Assembly: GCA_025024175.1 (NCBI GenBank) | Contig: QCXZ01000003.1 | Coordinates: 58,980,023 to 59,044,022, forward strand | DNA length: 64,000 nt | Reading direction: 5' to 3' | Source of the DNA: Rhyzopertha dominica | Lineage: Eukaryota; Arthropoda; Insecta; Coleoptera; Bostrichidae | Shown here: positions 13,688-27,300 of the stretch, piece after piece | Position numbering within the stretch: the stretch's first letter is position 1 | How the letters are laid out: every line of letters begins with the position of its first letter | Translations under genes and position numbers: made by a program | The notes under the pieces: model-generated | Told to the model about the DNA's origin: nothing | The model's input: only the letters and a program-made list of their open reading frames with translations | Databases searched by the model: none

Positions 13688-13980
13688 GAAAACAGACTAA
13701 GTAGACTTGTCAAACAGATAATTAGAATGGACATAATAGAAAAAAAAACAAAATCAGATACTGGAAATAGAGCCAATAAAATAAAATGTAGAAAAAATAA
13801 ATTAAAATGGTTTGAGCACCCGGTGAGAATAAATGAAGACCAGCAAAACGAGTATGGGGGCAAAAGTTCAGGGAAAAAGTGGAAGGCCACAAAAGACATC
13901 AAACATCATAGTGGCAGAGGAGCTGAAGAATAACCATAATTGTGATGAAGCAAGAAAGGACAAGAATAAGTGAGAGGAAA
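13688..13980 (+). pseudogene. LINE ORF2 C-terminal relic (KLKWFEH motif)
   Basis: Plus frame with NKLKWFEHPVRINEDQ followed by a basic, Lys/Gly-rich stretch, corresponding to the RLKWFGHVMRM end of many insect LINE polyproteins. It lies just downstream (intronic side) of the Pkn HR1 exon. Confidence 0.55.
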
Positions 13981-14081
13981 TAGTTCANAAAAAAGACAGT
14001 ACATAAGAGGCACTGACACCAGATAAGTAAAAAATGGGTCATATGATTATCTATACATAAAATTCCTATAATTGTACTTAC

Positions 14082-17000
14082 CCCCATTAGTAGGTGGAGA
14101 AGTAGGTGCTCCCTGCCCTTGTGAGAGGATGATCTGTGACTCCAGTTCGCTGAGTTCATACTTGAGCTCTGCCAATTTTGAATTTGAGTTTTTGACAATG
14201 GTAGCCACATGGCTGAGAGATTTTCTGTCCGTAGCAACCCTGCTGAGCTTCTCCGCTCCCTCTTTAATCTTCAGCTCTTTCCGGATCTCCTTCCTGACAA
14301 TCTCTTTGAGTTCTTCCAGCTTGAATGGCAGCTGTGTGTCCGGAAGGTTGTCCGCGGGTAATCCATACTTGTGAGAGAGCTCGTAAAGCACGGGATGTCT
14401 GATGTAATCGCTCTGAAACAAGAGACAAATCTGTATTAGTAGGGTGTTGTTTGTTCATCGCATAAAACAATAGATTAGACATTTCTGATTGATTGGTGCA
14501 GCAAAGCACAATTGATTATTTACAAGCTTCAAATTACAGAATAATAAACTTTTATTTGCAATTTAACTTCTTTTTTTTTAAGGATATTAACATTTCTCTT
14601 TAATGTTTACAAAACATTTCTTGTTAACTAGGGTCATACTTATCAATAGTTCAGTATAAGTACTTATCTATTCTTGTATTAGCAGCTATTGTAAGAAACA
14701 AACTATTTGTTAGTGGAAACGCCAGGAAATTATACTGCCATCAAACGGAAAGTCCGAGGGAAAGTCATTAAAACTTTAGATGGAATGTACTCGTAAGTGC
14801 TTAGGACTAATTACAGATTATATCAGGTGGCAACAGCAACTGCATTACAAAAACAGAGCAAGTCTAACAATATTTTTTGTACAACACAACAGTGATCCAT
14901 TCTTTGTAAAGAAGTAGTACACCCCAAGGTTTTTGCACATCACTAAAACTATGATTAACTGTAAGTGAAACAGAAATAACTAGAAAACTTAAATGACAGA
15001 CCAGGTCACCAACCTATGCTGTTGAAATATTCCTTAAAATTTTGGGCTGATAACCTACAAAAAGATGGGAATCTACAATAAATAGATCGTATTAATAACA
15101 TCAACTAGAATGTAAGAGACAAGATACACCTATGTATAATAATTATATTTTATTGCTGAGCTGATATGAGATGATNTTTATGCAATTCAAACTTAGTTGC
15201 CAAGTAGCTAATCCCTGCAATAAAACTAAAAATGCTTAGATTCAGTCTCTCCAAATATTGACTTCTTTCTTAAGATCTTGCACTTTTTTGCTAATACATC
15301 ATGTAATCACAAAAGATGCTAGCAGCAGTGTTTTATCAATGACTATCTCTACGGAAGTTACACTTCATCGAAGTCATTTTCTGGTAATAAAAAACTAAAA
15401 TTAAGTAATAGGGTACAAATGCATCCTTGCTGCTAGCTAATCAAATGCTTAACAATTTGTTTTATTTCTGTAATTGCATCCATAACTGAAAACAATAAGT
15501 ATTCTAATTGTCTACCTCTAAGTGTACGTTTATAAAAATCAGCTTACACTTTGAAGATTCAAATGATACTATGCATACTGGCAATCTTTAAAATCTCTAA
15601 CAAATCACCGAAATCTAGTGTGATTGTGGTATTTTCGGAATACAATACAAATTACAAATGTAAATTACCATGAAAGTGAATTATGTATATAAAAATGGTT
15701 ATAAACAGGACTGAAAAAAATGTTAAAAAACAAACATGGAGTTTTTTAATGAAAACTTTAAAACAGTTAAAAACAGAATACAAACATGTTTTAAAATTGG
15801 GACAAAAGGATGAAACATACGATAATCTACGTCACTCTGTAGAGGTAGATAATTTTGAAACATTTGAACCCCAAGAAGAAGACAGAGGATGAAGAAGGAG
15901 ATGAGGACCTAGATGCCTAGATGATCTAATTTTTTTTTGCTACTTTTTAGTTTTTACTTTACTTGTATGTATATAAATTTGTTTTCATAAAATTCATATT
16001 AGTATTGGACCATTTTAAGTTGCCAAGTTGTAGTGCTGTGCCAGTTGCCAAACATAATGGATTTTTGTTAGCTATATGCAATTTTTTAATCTATAAAAAG
16101 GTTTTGATTTGTGCATGCATTTTTACCTAGTGTATAGGTTAGGTAGGTATAACCCGAACAGTATAACTAAACTAAAGGATTTAAGGCTGCGATCCTGGAG
16201 AGAGAGAGAGAGAGAAAAAGATATATTCGAACTAACGATAGAAAGAGAACCTATTTTTACAAAAGAACACCACCTAAGAAGTATTGAATATTTAGAGATA
16301 AATGAATGCTTATCAGAAGGATGAAAGATTCAACTAGAGCCTATAAGGTATTTCTCAAACCAATATATGTACTTAATATTTCTTGCTAAAATAATTATTA
16401 ATTGCCAGGTCTAGCTTGCTTTCAGACTATTTTCAGCCTACATTTTTACGAATTGTGGTTATTGCACCACTTAGTTTGCATATAAAAAATAGCTTACGTG
16501 AAATGTCGATCGCGAGCTTTCGAATAAGACCATTTTCAAAGATATCGGTGCAGTAATTTTGGAGTGGTCCTGTTTTGTAAAATAATTGTGATTCTCTTTA
16601 TATCATTATCTTGGATGGATAATTAATTCCTCTCTCTGCAGGATCCCAGCCTTATTCATGTTTAAAATAAAAGCTTGAGTTTTAAATATGTTTAAAAAAA
16701 AGTTTAAAACATTTTTTTTAATATAACAACCCTGGTTGTAACAAAAATTATCCTTGGGGAACTAAGAAATAAGTACATAGTTGTCAAAAAACATTTCTAC
16801 CTAACCCTAAATAATGCACCTATGTTTAAAGACGTTTAATAATAAATGATAAAATTTTCTACAGCAGCAATATCAAAGGTTCTGGAATTCTAATTTTTAA
16901 TGTTATTGGAAGAACACTATGATATAGCCACTGTAATGATAGGTGATCAATCTGCTTATACAAGTGTCATTAGTACTAGATTAGCTTTTTAAATATTTTT

Positions 17001-20000
17001 TTCTTATGATAACTACAGCTTATTTAACTGACTGTCTATACTTATCTTTAATATTTCTGTATTAGAGCACAGAAAAAAGAAATATATACATGTAAACTGT
17101 TTTAGGTGCTTACTTTAAATTAAGATCATTAACAAACACAAAATAACTTGCTACAGCTGGATTTTCACTCAAATATAACGACTTTGTCTATAATTGTAGC
17201 TAATTCTCTCTAATTAAGGATGTTAAGTAAATTGTTCTATTAGCATTTCTGGCGTTACTCATATAATCCAAGAACAACTGAAAGGAACAGAAAGGCTATG
17301 TGGTAACAAGATTTTGTTGATTTTGACATATAAAAACTGCATTGTTTTTAACAAAGTAAATTATTTAAGAATGGGTCTACAACGTTTTGTGAAAAAAAGA
17401 GATATGTTAACGTAATGAAGACAGCATCTACTGAATTACAAGACGAATGGCATACTCTTTGAAAAAATGTGTTATCCCGAAACAATGACGAATATTGTGA
17501 AAATATAATATTCCTACATTGTCGCACTGCACGAAACAAACTTTTCATTATACGAGGGTGAATGCTTTCAGCGTCCATAAATATAAGATAATATTTTGTC
17601 AGATAGATCGCTGTCTCTTGAAAACACTGACAAAAAGTTAATAGTCTGACGTTTAGATTACACCTGTAATCTTTGTCAAAGACGAAGAACCTCAAAATAT
17701 TATCTTAAACCTTTCGTTATTTAAAAGTAATAGGAGGCTAAGGTTACGAGTTTGCCTGGGAGCATATTAGACAAGATTTGAATTAAAATTCAGTAATTTT
17801 TACTGATGAAAATTAAATGTATCTGATGGAAAAGGCCTAAGAAACAAAAATATAGAAACAGGAAAGCATGGTGGAGGTGGTGTAACGGTATGGAGATGTG
17901 TACAGTGAATGAGAGTAGACTTTACTATGAAAACAATCTAAAAGATGTGTTCATGTTCACAGTTTGCTTTTAACTGTTCCAAATATAATTAAAACTACAG
18001 CCCAGTTAACAAACTTAAAGGTAAGTGAATATTTATAGCTAATGTTAACAAATAAAGTAAACAGCGTCGGAATATCCAACAAAATAGAATTAACAATAAA
18101 AATTACTGATACTTGAAACGCAATTTCTTCAGGGTTACTAGACGGTAGAACAAATGTCAAGAAAATTTCAACCTGTAACTGACAATTAGGGACCACCAAC
18201 AAAATACTGGCAATATGTAACAGAAAAATTCATTTATCATTAGGTAAGTACCGCAATTCTAAAGCAAAGAACTAGTTTGTAAGTTCCTAGGATAAGTACT
18301 TATATTAATTTCTTCACTGTGCCATTGCTTGGAAATAAATTCGGAACTATATAATTTTATGTGTGAGTCACTATATAATGTGATTTTTTTTGCATTTTAC
18401 CTACTTCAGGACCAAAAACAATAATCAATCTTTTATTACTCACATCGAAGTTGTAAGAAGAAAAACAACTATAACTCCACATGTTCGTCATTCCCACTAA
18501 CACCACGACGCTTTCGACATGTTTAACGTGCCTCTCGTGTTGCTTTATCTCTACGTAGGAATATACGATTACATTGATAAGAGATAAGGTGATTCATAAT
18601 TAACGAAGCTGCTTTAAATGGGATTAGACACTTATAAATCTGAGGTGTAACTGCACTGTCAGCAACAACAGTTCCTGGTATCCGTCCACGTTTTCGTATA
18701 AGGAAACGCGTTTCACTGTTTCCGTTGCACGTACATGCCGCTATAATATTTTGGTTGGTAAATAAAGATCAACGCGATTGCAGGAAGACGCTATTAAGTA
18801 AATAAGGTCGTCCTACTGTTAAATAAAGTCGCCATTCGAAATGTTTAAACGAGCCCCCGTCTATTTGCAGTACACGAATGAAAAACATTATTGTCTTATC
18901 AAATTATTATTCGTTCTGGACGTGAACACATTTTCTCTCAGTTTCTGAAAGATAACTTATTAAAACGCGATCTAAACATTTGTTATGATAAAAAGTGGAA
19001 TAATTCATCAAATCTGATCTGGGATATCACTAAAAATATGCATTAGAGATGGGTACATTGCATAATTAAGCTAACAATCTCATTTATTAAACAATTCGCA
19101 CATTAGGCAATTAGTTAAAATGGGGCTTCAGTGTTTCGTTGTTTAACAAATGAACTAAAAGTAAAATACAGCCAAACGAAATTCCACATGGTGATATTTT
19201 ATTCCCATCTCTAACGACCCGCACAGGTAACAGGTGTTGCAGAGTTCACGGTCGCAAGCTGACCACAGAAATTGATATAAATATATAATATACTGAATCT
19301 CATGCTAATTTCCGATTACGAGAGATCTGAGTAGGATAATAGCTTTGACAGTAAAATGCTATTAAATGTCTTTGATAATTGTAGAAGGAACGGTTTATAT
19401 CATTCCAGATATTCAGTTTTATATTTAAATGCTCTTATAGGTACTTATACCTATTTAGTTTTTTGTAATTAATTTTTTAAGTAGACGTATTAAATTAATT
19501 TACATAATTTGCGATGACGTTTATAAGCGAGAAGAATTCAATCCATTATAAAAAACCGCTACGACATTTGAATACCTAAGTAACGGAAATTTGTAACTTT
19601 ATAGGACGGTATTAGCTACACCTATCCTACATTACTCTAGTATCTAGATAAAGATGCTTTTTATAAATATATTAAGGGAAATTCCACTCCACGCCCACAA
19701 AAACAACATAAGAGTCACAAATACCAACATGTTTTTTTATCGCAATACATTACAATAAATGTACGAAAGGGCTATACCGTTATTTTCATAAACTATTACT
19801 ACACATTCCATTTCCTAACCTAGAATCATCTTTTGCAACTTATTTTATCCTGCTATCGATACCTAATATTTTGTTAACAGCTAATGAAGTAAACAACTTT
19901 ATGAACACATCAAAATTCTCAGGAAGTCTGAATAATTAGACCTTTTACATCACAGGTGTAATTAAAGAAACAAATTCTCGGAAGTTTTTATTCGGATTTT

Positions 20001-20160
20001 TTAGCATAGCGCTTAGCGACGGGCAAGAAACAAAACACTGTCTAGGGTTGCAGCCTAACAAAATAACGTTAATTATGTTTTAAAATCGAGTTAAAAATGC
20101 CATGGGATAAACGGATTATATGTAATTGACCCTCACCTGCTGGTAATATGAATCGGCCAT
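14082..20160 (-). CDS. Pkn: Protein kinase N, 5' part (first two coding exons, HR1 domain)
   Basis: N-terminal part of protein kinase N, a Rho/Rac-activated AGC serine/threonine kinase of the cytoplasm and membrane. Exon 1 (20160-20137) encodes eight residues, MADSYYQQ, and ends CAG|GTGAGG. Exon 2 (14412-14082) follows a TTGTTTCAG acceptor in phase 0. It encodes about 110 residues with YIRHPVLYELSHKYGL, then FKLEELKEIVRKEIRKELK and SNSKLAELKYELSELESQII. This is the antiparallel coiled-coil HR1a repeat, close to fly and vertebrate PKN. Exon 2 ends at a GTAAGT donor in phase 1. I could not recognise HR1b, HR1c, C2 or kinase exons in 1-14081, so the next intron appears longer than 14 kb or the exons lie outside the window. 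Intron 1 is 5.7 kb. The family call rests on residue similarity from memory. Confidence 0.85.
16190..16490 (+). repeat. Dispersed repeat shared with 50826-51065
   Basis: AAAGATATATTCGA, CTAACGATAGAAAGAGA and CACCACCTAA...TATTGAATA recur in inverted orientation near the RhoGEF 5' end. The match resumes at TACATTTTTA.GAATT and TTATTGCACC.CTTAGTTTGCA. It includes a short GA run. Confidence 0.6.
17780..17990 (+). pseudogene. Tc1-like transposase relic
   Basis: Reads VIFTDEN, then K-N-I-E-T-G-K-H-G-G-G-G-V-T-V-W-R-C-V, matching the VIFSDE and KHGGGSVMVWGC boxes of Tc1 transposases. Stops interrupt it. It lies in Pkn intron 1. Confidence 0.65.
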
Positions 20161-20353
20161 TTTGAATATAAATGCACGTCAGGGTTATAAACCATATAAA
20201 AGGAGCACTGAGAGTGTTGCTGTTGTAAAAGCGACGAAATTACGAGAGCATTTCCTTTGGTGAGCAATTAAAACACTAATTGCAACGTAACTCCAGTTGG
20301 GTTATAAAAAATTTCGATCACAAGTTCCATTCACACACACTACACATTCTCGC

Positions 20354-20387
20354 GAACTACCTTACCGGCGCGACACCACCGAACTGA
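20354..20387 (-). promoter_or_regulatory. Pkn core promoter: Inr plus DPE
   Basis: On the minus strand a TCAGTT initiator puts +1 at A20385. An AGTTC motif occupies +28 to +32 (20358-20354), matching the DPE consensus RGWYV at the required spacing. A second TCAGTT seven bases upstream has no DPE at +28. The predicted 5' UTR to ATG 20160 is 225 nt. The surrounding sequence is locally GC/CpG-richer than the window. No TATA box is seen, as expected for a DPE promoter. Confidence 0.6.
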
Positions 20388-21301
20388 GAACTGACACCGC
20401 ATACCAATACCACAGTCAACAAACTGAATAAACCAACAAAACGAGGAAACGTCACCACAAGATGTCGAGATTTCAACAGGCCACTGAGAAGATAAAAGAT
20501 GTCCCTATGATTCTTATCCGCCTAGTTTATCTAGTTGAGGTGACGAAATCTGTAAAATTACACTATAAAATTTTATTTTTCTTCATCGTTTTTATTTGGT
20601 GCAGCTAGGTATTTATCTGAATTTACAGAATCAATACTACCTATTTTAATCTTCCCCTTTTTGAAGTAATTACCGCCTATTTGATTAAAGTAAAAACCGA
20701 GGCAACGAATTTTAAGATCGAAAAGTTTATAAGTAGCCAGGCGCCTTTAATTTTATGCTAAACGGAAGAAATTGGGTTTCAAGTGACGTCATAAATTATG
20801 ATGGCATTAATATTAAAAAAACTAGTGTTTGGAGTACCTATTAAGAAATAAATTTGATCTATATACCAACTAGTTTCAAAAAATAAATTTGAATTTACTG
20901 AATTTGTGTACGTTGCTATGGCAATATACTGTTACTACTGAGGGCGTGGTCGGAGCACATACCAAAAGTGCCCTGATCAGCCAGGGTTGCCAGCTGCTAC
21001 GATTTTTCGGCTGTTATTTTGACCAAGTACTTTAGAGACAGATGATCAAAAGCCAACAACGTATATTCATGGCCTTATTTTCCAAATGCTTTTTATGATA
21101 TGCATTTTTTNTCCAAGATTCATATATTACATATATTCCAATATTTTGGAGGAAAAAAATAGATATATTAGATAAGAAAAATAACAAACAAAACATCTTT
21201 ATTTTTAAGTGTACTATCACCAACACTTATTTATACATTATAGAAGATTATGAAACACCATGAATATTGTACTATAAACATATTTGTTTAAAAGTTAAAA
21301 A
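20388..21301. other. Intergenic Pkn-COG6
   Basis: Lies between the Pkn promoter (minus strand) and the COG6 3' end. It holds COG6 3' UTR with a minus-strand AATAAA at 21203-21198. Nothing else is recognised. Confidence 0.5.
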
Positions 21302-24300
21302 TTATTGTAGCAGCATTTGCGTCAGTTCTTCTGGTGTCCTCGAAATTATATTATTGGGGTTCTCATACAAGTTAGCTGGATTGTGCACATTTTCATACAG
21401 TTGTTTATAAATAGCTAACAAAACTTCAAATGCTCTCTTCTGCACTATTTTCTTGTGTTTTGATGAAGATAGGAGGTTAATTTGAGGTAAAAGCACTGCC
21501 TCGGGTGTAGCCACTAGAGAATCCAGCTTTACCTGTAAAGAAATAAGACATTCAATTACTTTGCTTTAAGGAACTTGCGTACAATCTTCTGTCACAACAA
21601 CTACTACTACTACTACTGATTATAAATTATAACCATTCTAACAATCTAAATCATTTTAGCTTACCAAAAACAGTCTTAGATTACTCGGTTCCATTCCTGG
21701 AATTTGTGATAGTGGTCCATGGCTGCTATCCTGTAGTATCGTGTAAATAGGTCCTAAACTTAAGTTAGCAACCAAAGAGCTGGCCTGCTCTGAAGTTAGG
21801 GTGTCTATTTGAGCATCAGATTGTGCTTGTAGCCTCTCAAGTCTTTCGTCCATGAACTCGTACAGAGACAGACAGGTAGTTATTGCATACATACAGTTCA
21901 GTAAGTAGACAGCCATGTCGGTGGGTGGTAAACGAGAGGCCTGCTCATTTACTGCTCTTAAGAGTGGGTCGACAATAGTTTGAGCAATCTGTGAAAAGAA
22001 TTACAATTTTTTGTTATAATGACAAAAATATTCTGTAATATAATTAAAAGCAAACCAATTTTAGGAGGTTAAAAAATAAGTTAATGGTTAAAAATAAGGA
22101 TGATTTAAAGTATTCTGAAGCAAACTTCTTGCAAGGTCAAACGTCTTATCACCATTTATGTAATATGTTACTGAAAGGGTTTACCGAAAAAAGAGCAACT
22201 AGAAATCTCATTGATGAAGTGTTTAAAAAGCTTATCCTGACCGATTAATTAAAGGGCTGTACAGAATTTTTTAAGTGCTGGTTTTATGGTAGGAAATAAG
22301 CCTATTGTTACAATCCAAAATCCCGTGCTACAATGCTATGGTACAAAAACTGTATCAACATCAAACGAATCACTGACCTTACTGGATAGATTCATTCTTG
22401 ACTGGCGGTTTGAATAGTTCAGACGCAAAATAACTTTACCGAGAAAGTTGTTGGTTTCGAAGCGGCACTGCCGGATAAATAACCGCTCAGTATCATTATT
22501 AAGCAATATCGGTTTGCTAAATGGTAAGTCACTTAATTAACCAGATTCAAAACATTAATTCTTACTTAATTTTATAAAGGACATAGAGGCTCCGTTATCC
22601 CAGGTATATTGAAAACAACGTGTTACAAATAAAGTGAATCCAACCCAAGAGTTGTTTAATTTAGAAGCACGTAACACTTTTTGGGGGCTCAACCGGGATG
22701 TTTTGAATCTGGTTAATTAAGTGACTTACCATTTAGCAAACCGATATTGCTTAATAATGATACTGAGCGGTTATTTATCCGGCAGTGCCGCTTCGAAACC
22801 AACAACTTTCTCGGTAAAGTTATTTTGCGTCCGAACTATTCAAACCGCCAGTCAAGAATGAATCTATCCAGTAAGGTCAGTGATTCGTTTGATGTTGATA
22901 CAGTTTTTGTACCATAGCATTGTAGCACGGGATTTTGGATTGTAACACTATTCCCCTCCCACTAAAGAAAAAAATTGAAGATTTTTTTTAATTGACACAG
23001 TTAAATTAAAAGTGAAACCCAACCCTTTTTTGGAAACCAAATATACATGTTACCCAAACATTTCATTATTATTTTGAAAAGGAAAAAAAGCTTAAACTAT
23101 TAATCAAGGGTACTAAAGATCTACCAAAAGCTCTTCATCTTCATCTGAAGACACCTGTTCTAAAGTTTTATCCAGTTTTAAATCTTTAATGTGCCAGCGT
23201 CCAAGACTTTGATTATTACCATCCTCCAACTCATAGACGTTAAGACCACATTTTCTTTTAATTCTAAATGGACCTTTATAACGATCAGCTAATTTTGCAG
23301 TGAAATGGCGCCTCATGTCAGTTGTAGGATAAGCTTTGCGCCATACATAATCACCAACATTAAAATTTTGATCCCTTCGTGATTTGTCATACTGCAATTT
23401 GGCTTTGTTGTGAGCTTTTTTTATTACTTCTGCAACCAATTCTCTAACCCGTTGCAATGACCTGTGTTTTTCATCGTNTCTTTCTTCATTATTAATATCT
23501 TTTACTTCGTTAAGTATANCGTTGTCTTTTAGGCTTTCGTAATCTTTTGCGTCAACAATCATTTCTTGTCCGAAATGGATAAAGTAGGGTGTTTGCCGAG
23601 TTGCCTCATGCTTTACTGTACGCATAGCACAACCTAATTTTGACAAATTTACGTCCNATTGACGATGATCCAAATCTATATAAGCTTGGATTAAAGTTTT
23701 TACTACGCGGTTTACTCTTTCTGTCGGATTATTTTGTGGAGTGTAATACGAATTATAAAGGGGTTTTACGNTGTATTGCTNTAACAAATTTTGAAATTCA
23801 TTACTACGGCCAAACTGAACGCCATTGTCAACAATCATAAATTCTGGTACACCGAATACCATAAAAACTTGTTCTTCAATCTTTTGGATTACGTTTGCTG
23901 CTGATACGCGTTTTAAAGGAAACAGTAAAGGAAATTTAGAAAAGTAATCAGATACGACTAAAATATATTCGTAACCAGAAGCTGTTCTAGGCAAAGGACC
24001 AAATAAGTCACTACTAATAAGCTGCCAAGGTCTTGTAATTTCTGGTCTAGTTCCCATTAATCCTGCAGGACGTTTCTGTTCCGGTTTTACTTTAGCACAC
24101 GTCGTGCACCTTCTAACAAATTTTGTGACGTCACATTTCATTTGGGGCCAGTAATAATTCTGCATAATTTTATTATAGGTTTTATAGACTCCAAAATGTC
24201 CACCACACGCAGCATCATTATGAAATTTATAAAGAATATTACGCCGTTTATACTTCGGTACTACTACTTTCCACTCATTCTCACAATTTACTGGATCATG

Positions 24301-27300
24301 ATTATTTAACCTAAATCGTTTATACAATTTTCGGTCTAAAACTCTCCAATTTGGAAAATGTAACGGATCAGATTCAATTTTATCCACCATCTTTTCATAC
24401 CATTTATCAGCCATCCTTTCATCCTCATCTTCACTATTAACCGTACTTACATTTGATTCATTTACCGAATCGTTATCAGAATCAGAAGAATCATTTTCTA
24501 GCATGTTAAGTTTTAGATCTTTGCACTCAGAATCGCCTGGTTGAACTGCACGTGATAAATGATCCGGAATGACATTGTTTCTACCGGGGCGGTGAGCTAT
24601 TTCGAAATCAAAGGATTGTAAACGTAATATCCACCTAGCTATTCTGCCTGATAAGGGATTTTGTTTTAGCAACCACAACAAGCTATAATTATCTGTTATC
24701 ACTTTGAATTTACCGCTGCCTTCCAAGTAACATCGAAGCTTTTCAACAGCCCATATAACACACAAGCATTCTTGTTCAGTCACACTATAACGCCTTTCTG
24801 TCGGAGATAAAGTCCTCGACAAATAACAAATTACTCGATCACATCCATCGACCTCCTGAGTTAAACAAGCACCTAACCCAATTCCACTTGCATCACAGTG
24901 AACAGTAAATGGTTTAGAAAAATCGGGCACAGCTAAGATGGGGGACTGAATTAAGATTTCCTTAACTTTATTAAATGCCAACTCACAGTGTTCATTCCAC
25001 TTCCACTTTACTTTCTTTCTCGTTAGAGCTAGTATAGGGTCCAACAATGATGAAAAATTTGGAATAAAACGCCGGTAAAATGAAAGCATCCCAACCAAAC
25101 TTCTAGTTTGCCTAATATTTTTGGGTGGTGGCATATTTACGATAGCAGCAATCTTTTCCGGATCAGCACGCAATCCATCTCTAGTTACTATATACCCCAG
25201 ATATTTTAGTGACTCCTTACAAAACTCACATTTTGACCTTTTTAAAGTCAACCCTGCTAGTTTCAATCTATTAAAAACTTCTCTTAAAACATTTATGTGT
25301 GTTTCGAAATCCGGTGTGGCAATAACTATGTCATCTAAATATGCAAATACAAAAGGTTCTAACGAGATATCAATTAATTTGTCTATAAGAGCCTGAAAAG
25401 TCCCAGGAGCTCCGTGCAATCCATAAGGTAATCTGTTGAATTCAAAGAGACCACGACCGGGTACGGCAAATGCAGTATACTGTTTACTATTTTCTTGCAT
25501 AGGAACTTGCCAGTACGCACTTCGTATATCTAGTCCCGAAATAAATCTACTTTCGCGTAAATTTTCTAAAATTCCCATCATATTCGGAATTGGATAGGCA
25601 GGTAATTTTGAAACAGCGTTAACTTTACGATAATCTATCGCGAATCTAAATCCACCATCTTTTTTCTTAACAATAACTACGGGACTGGACCATTCACTTA
25701 AACTAGGACGTACAACTCCTAGTCTCAACATCTCATCTAATTCCGCGTCTACAATTTTTTGGAGGTTCGGGTTAACCCGATTGTATTTAGCTTTCACGGG
25801 CGAAACAGAAGGGTTAACTTCAATCGCATGTTCAACTAAATTAGTACATCCCAATTCAATGTCTTTAATGCTCTCAAAATAATCATTTACAACAGACTGC
25901 AGTTGATTGACTTGTTCTTCACCCAATCTACTTTTATCTATTAAATGAACAGTATTACACATGAGCTGCTTGTTTGCAATTTCATCTTTAGAAAAGAACC
26001 ATACTCCCTTTCGAACATCGGGAACAAGACCTAATTTGTACCAGAAATTAGTACCCAAAATAAGAGCATGTTTAACTTCAGGTATTACATAAACCTTGAA
26101 ATAACCAACTCGATCTTCCAACTTAATTGGCAATTCAACATATCCTAAACACGACAGTTTAGATTTGTTTGGCAGCTCAATAAAATCTCCACATTTCCGC
26201 AGGACTACACCCAACTTTCGCACAACATCCCAACCGCACTGCCCTAAGATAATACAATTCGCACCACTATCCAGTAAAGCTAACAAATTTATATCATACA
26301 CGCTAACACTTATACATGGAGTTTTATTTTCTCCACACACACTCAGCAAATAATTCAAAACGAGTTTGGTATTTTTAGGATTGGCCAGATTATTTTGGTT
26401 CGTGGTGCGGCCATAACCAGAACCTACATTTAGTTTCCCTGACAATTTCTGCAATTTGCCTTTATGCGACCCTGGGCCCCACATCCCCAACAACGAACTG
26501 TTGGACACTGTTTAGATGTGTGTCCCAATTTCCCGCAATTAAAACATTTTAATCTAACATCAAGATCAATTTTGTTACCGTTTGAGCTCTGTTTCTTAAT
26601 TTCTCGTGAATTAGCACTACTAGTACGCGGAGGTGAAGCACTTTTAACAGGCGTGTTGCGAATATCAGATCTCGTAAAAGGACGTTCCAAGTCACCACTT
26701 CTATAAGATGACGAACTTTCCAAATGTTTTATACAATCAAATGTCGCGTCGATTTTCCTACATAAATTAATTAGTTGTTCTTTGCTAGAGATATCCTTAT
26801 CCCACAACTTTTCTTGATACTTTACCGATATGTTTTTCTTAATGAGTTCAAGCTTCTCTGCTTCAGACAAAGGTTGCGTTAACCATCCGGCTTCCTCTTC
26901 AAAATGGGCAATAAAACGGGTGATACTTTCATTATCGAGTTGTTTGTACTGTTTTAGATTTTCTAAAGCTTTTCTAGAGAAATCTACTGGCAAGAATTCC
27001 GTTTTTAACTCACTTTGTAGTTCGCGCCACGAACTTACTCGATCTTCTAAACAATTTCTATACCAAACCAAAGCTTCATCTCTTAATAAACTTTTGAAAG
27101 ATGCAAGCAAACGTCTTTCACTTACACCTTTTAGTGTCAGATATTCATCAACGCTTCTAATGAATTTTAAAACAGCTAATGGGTCTTTCTCAAGGCCAGA
27201 AAATTTAATATCCCATTGAGAAACAGCGACATAATCAGGGTCAACAATCAAAGAACGAAGAGCAGAAGTTATATCAGTTGTAGAAGTATTATTGTTATAC

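Larger units (their letters stand above)
14413..20136 (-). other. Pkn intron 1 with repeat fragments
   Basis: A 5.7 kb intron between the start-codon exon and the HR1 exon. It holds a Tc1-type transposase relic (17.8 kb), a dispersed repeat shared with 50.9 kb (16.2-16.5 kb), and a short GA run at 16199-16213. Open frames at 15683-15892, 16109-16324 and 17348-17695 resemble no family I know and have no splice or start context. I treat them as chance frames or transposon debris. Confidence 0.55.

Noticed and set aside
17348..17695. 115-codon minus-strand open frame in Pkn intron 1
   Set aside because: Composition is Phe/Cys-rich and no motif is recognised. It probably lies opposite degraded element DNA.
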